NCBI GenBank assembly: GCA_947500275.1
Contig: CANMSW010000160.1
Coordinates: 1 to 5,631 of the forward strand
DNA from: Bacteriovoracaceae bacterium
GTDB taxonomy: Bacteria; Bdellovibrionota; UBA1018
Direction: 5' to 3'
DNA length: 5,631 bases
Made by a program: the position numbers and the translations under genes. Under the pieces are notes generated by a model, which worked only from the letters and a program-made list of their open reading frames with translations, was not told where the DNA came from and did no database searches. Within the stretch, counting starts at the first letter, position 1, and every line of letters begins with the position of its first letter. Positions 5,072-5,631 of this stretch are shown here, one piece after another.

Positions 5072-5631
5072 TTCGGATCAACCTTGCCCTCAGAAAAGGA
5101 CCAACTGGAGCGGCTGCCGCAGGGGCGAGTGTTGCCAGTGGAAAAGGGCCATTCGCGGGATTGGAAGCGCTCTTGAGTGGTCTCTCCTCAAAGTCTGGGG
5201 GAGCCACGACGCAAGGCGCGGGTAGAGAGTTGGCTCGCGAAGTTCTGATGCGAGTCGTTTTGGTCGTAGGCGTTTACTTCGCCGGTAATGAGATGCTGAC
5301 TTCCTGGAAAGCGGAAGAGCTGGGTAAAGTTCAAGGTGAGATCGCATCGCTGACTTCAGAAGTGTCGCGGCTTGATGCTGAAATCGCAAAAAGGGCACAA
5401 GTTGAGCAGGAGAAAAAGCGAATCGAGGAGTTCGAACTCATTTTGAAGTCGAAGCTCGATACGATTGATCGACTGATGGCTGGCCGCGAAAGTGCGAGCC
5501 GCATTCTGCGCGATCTCGCTGGAATGCTCCCGAAGGAAGTCTGGTTGAGTGCTTTTCAAGTCGATTCGAAAGGCCTCGATGTGAAAGGGACTTCTATCGG
5601 GATTGACCCCGTTTCTTCGTTTCTTTCGGCC
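5068..5631 (+). CDS. pilN: Type IV pilus inner-membrane protein PilN (3' end outside window)
   Basis: The frame is open from ATG 5068, overlapping the pilM stop, to the right edge: 188 residues with no stop. GAGGG at 5056-5060, 7 nt upstream, supports the start. PilN is a bitopic inner-membrane protein that binds PilM through a short N-terminal motif and pairs with PilO in the periplasm. Seen here: MIRINLAL at 1-8, matching the INLLP-type PilM-binding motif; a Gly/Ala/Ser-rich linker to about residue 52; a membrane span at about 59-76 (VLMRVVLVVGVYFAG core); a coiled coil at about 80-135 (KAEELGKVQGEIASLTSEV and onward); and the start of the ferredoxin-like PilN domain (RILRDLAGMLPKEVWLSAFQVD). 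The linker before the span is longer than in textbook PilN, where the span follows within about 20 residues. pilO, pilP and pilQ are expected next but lie outside the window. Confidence 0.9.
   Translation, partial: MIRINLALRKGPTGAAAAGASVASGKGPFAGLEALLSGLSSKSGGATTQGAGRELAREVLMRVVLVVGVYFAGNEMLTSWKAEELGKVQGEIASLTSEVSRLDAEIAKRAQVEQEKKRIEEFELILKSKLDTIDRLMAGRESASRILRDLAGMLPKEVWLSAFQVDSKGLDVKGTSIGIDPVSSFLSA

Overview
The window looks like part of a type IV pilus (T4P) biogenesis locus from a Gram-negative bacterium. Every supported gene is on the + strand and the genes are tightly packed. The order is: end of an unidentified gene, ABC ATPase, ABC-2 permease, prepilin peptidase (PilD), an unidentified single-pass membrane protein, PilM, PilN. 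PilM and PilN are the cytoplasmic/inner-membrane alignment parts that connect, through PilO and PilP, to the PilQ secretin, so an outer membrane is implied. As recalled, an ABC exporter pair next to pilD and pilMN matches the Myxococcus xanthus pilGHI-pilD-pilMNOPQ cluster. A myxobacterial, deltaproteobacterial or Bdellovibrio-like source is therefore plausible, but the sequence alone does not fix the taxon.

Layout. Positions 2-415 hold the C-terminal 137 residues of a protein that begins before the window and that I do not recognise. A 39-bp gap follows, with a weak promoter candidate. The ABC ATPase (455-1465), permease (1468-2301) and PilD (2298-3188) follow with a 2-bp gap and then an ATGA stop/start overlap. 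The 216-residue membrane protein (3161-3811) overlaps the end of pilD by 28 bp. These four genes are probably co-transcribed and translationally coupled. The only sizeable gap, 3812-3973 (162 bp), holds a good sigma70-type promoter (TTGACG-16 bp-TAGAAT), a 10-bp perfect palindrome just upstream of it, and a leader with several short hairpins. pilM (3974-5071) then overlaps pilN (5068 to the right edge) by ATGA. pilOPQ would be expected beyond the window.

How the parts fit. PilD, in the inner membrane, cleaves and N-methylates prepilins. PilM is an actin-like cytoplasmic protein that binds the N-terminal tail of PilN, and PilN crosses the membrane and continues as a periplasmic coiled coil. 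The ABC pair is an ABC-2-type exporter of unknown cargo; in Myxococcus its counterpart (PilH/PilI) is needed for pilus assembly. The unidentified protein between pilD and pilM has the topology of an accessory pilus protein: basic cytoplasmic tail, one membrane span and a periplasmic domain with two cysteines.

The most unusual DNA-level signal is a 15-bp palindromic word, GGGGAGTCTGTCCCC. It occurs twice, 46 bp apart, inside the pilD reading frame and is read in two different frames. A 13-base match to it lies in the permease gene. This looks like a REP-type repeat tolerated in loop-coding DNA. Otherwise the window is a fairly conventional pilus operon, and I see no mobile element gene, CRISPR array, tRNA or rRNA.
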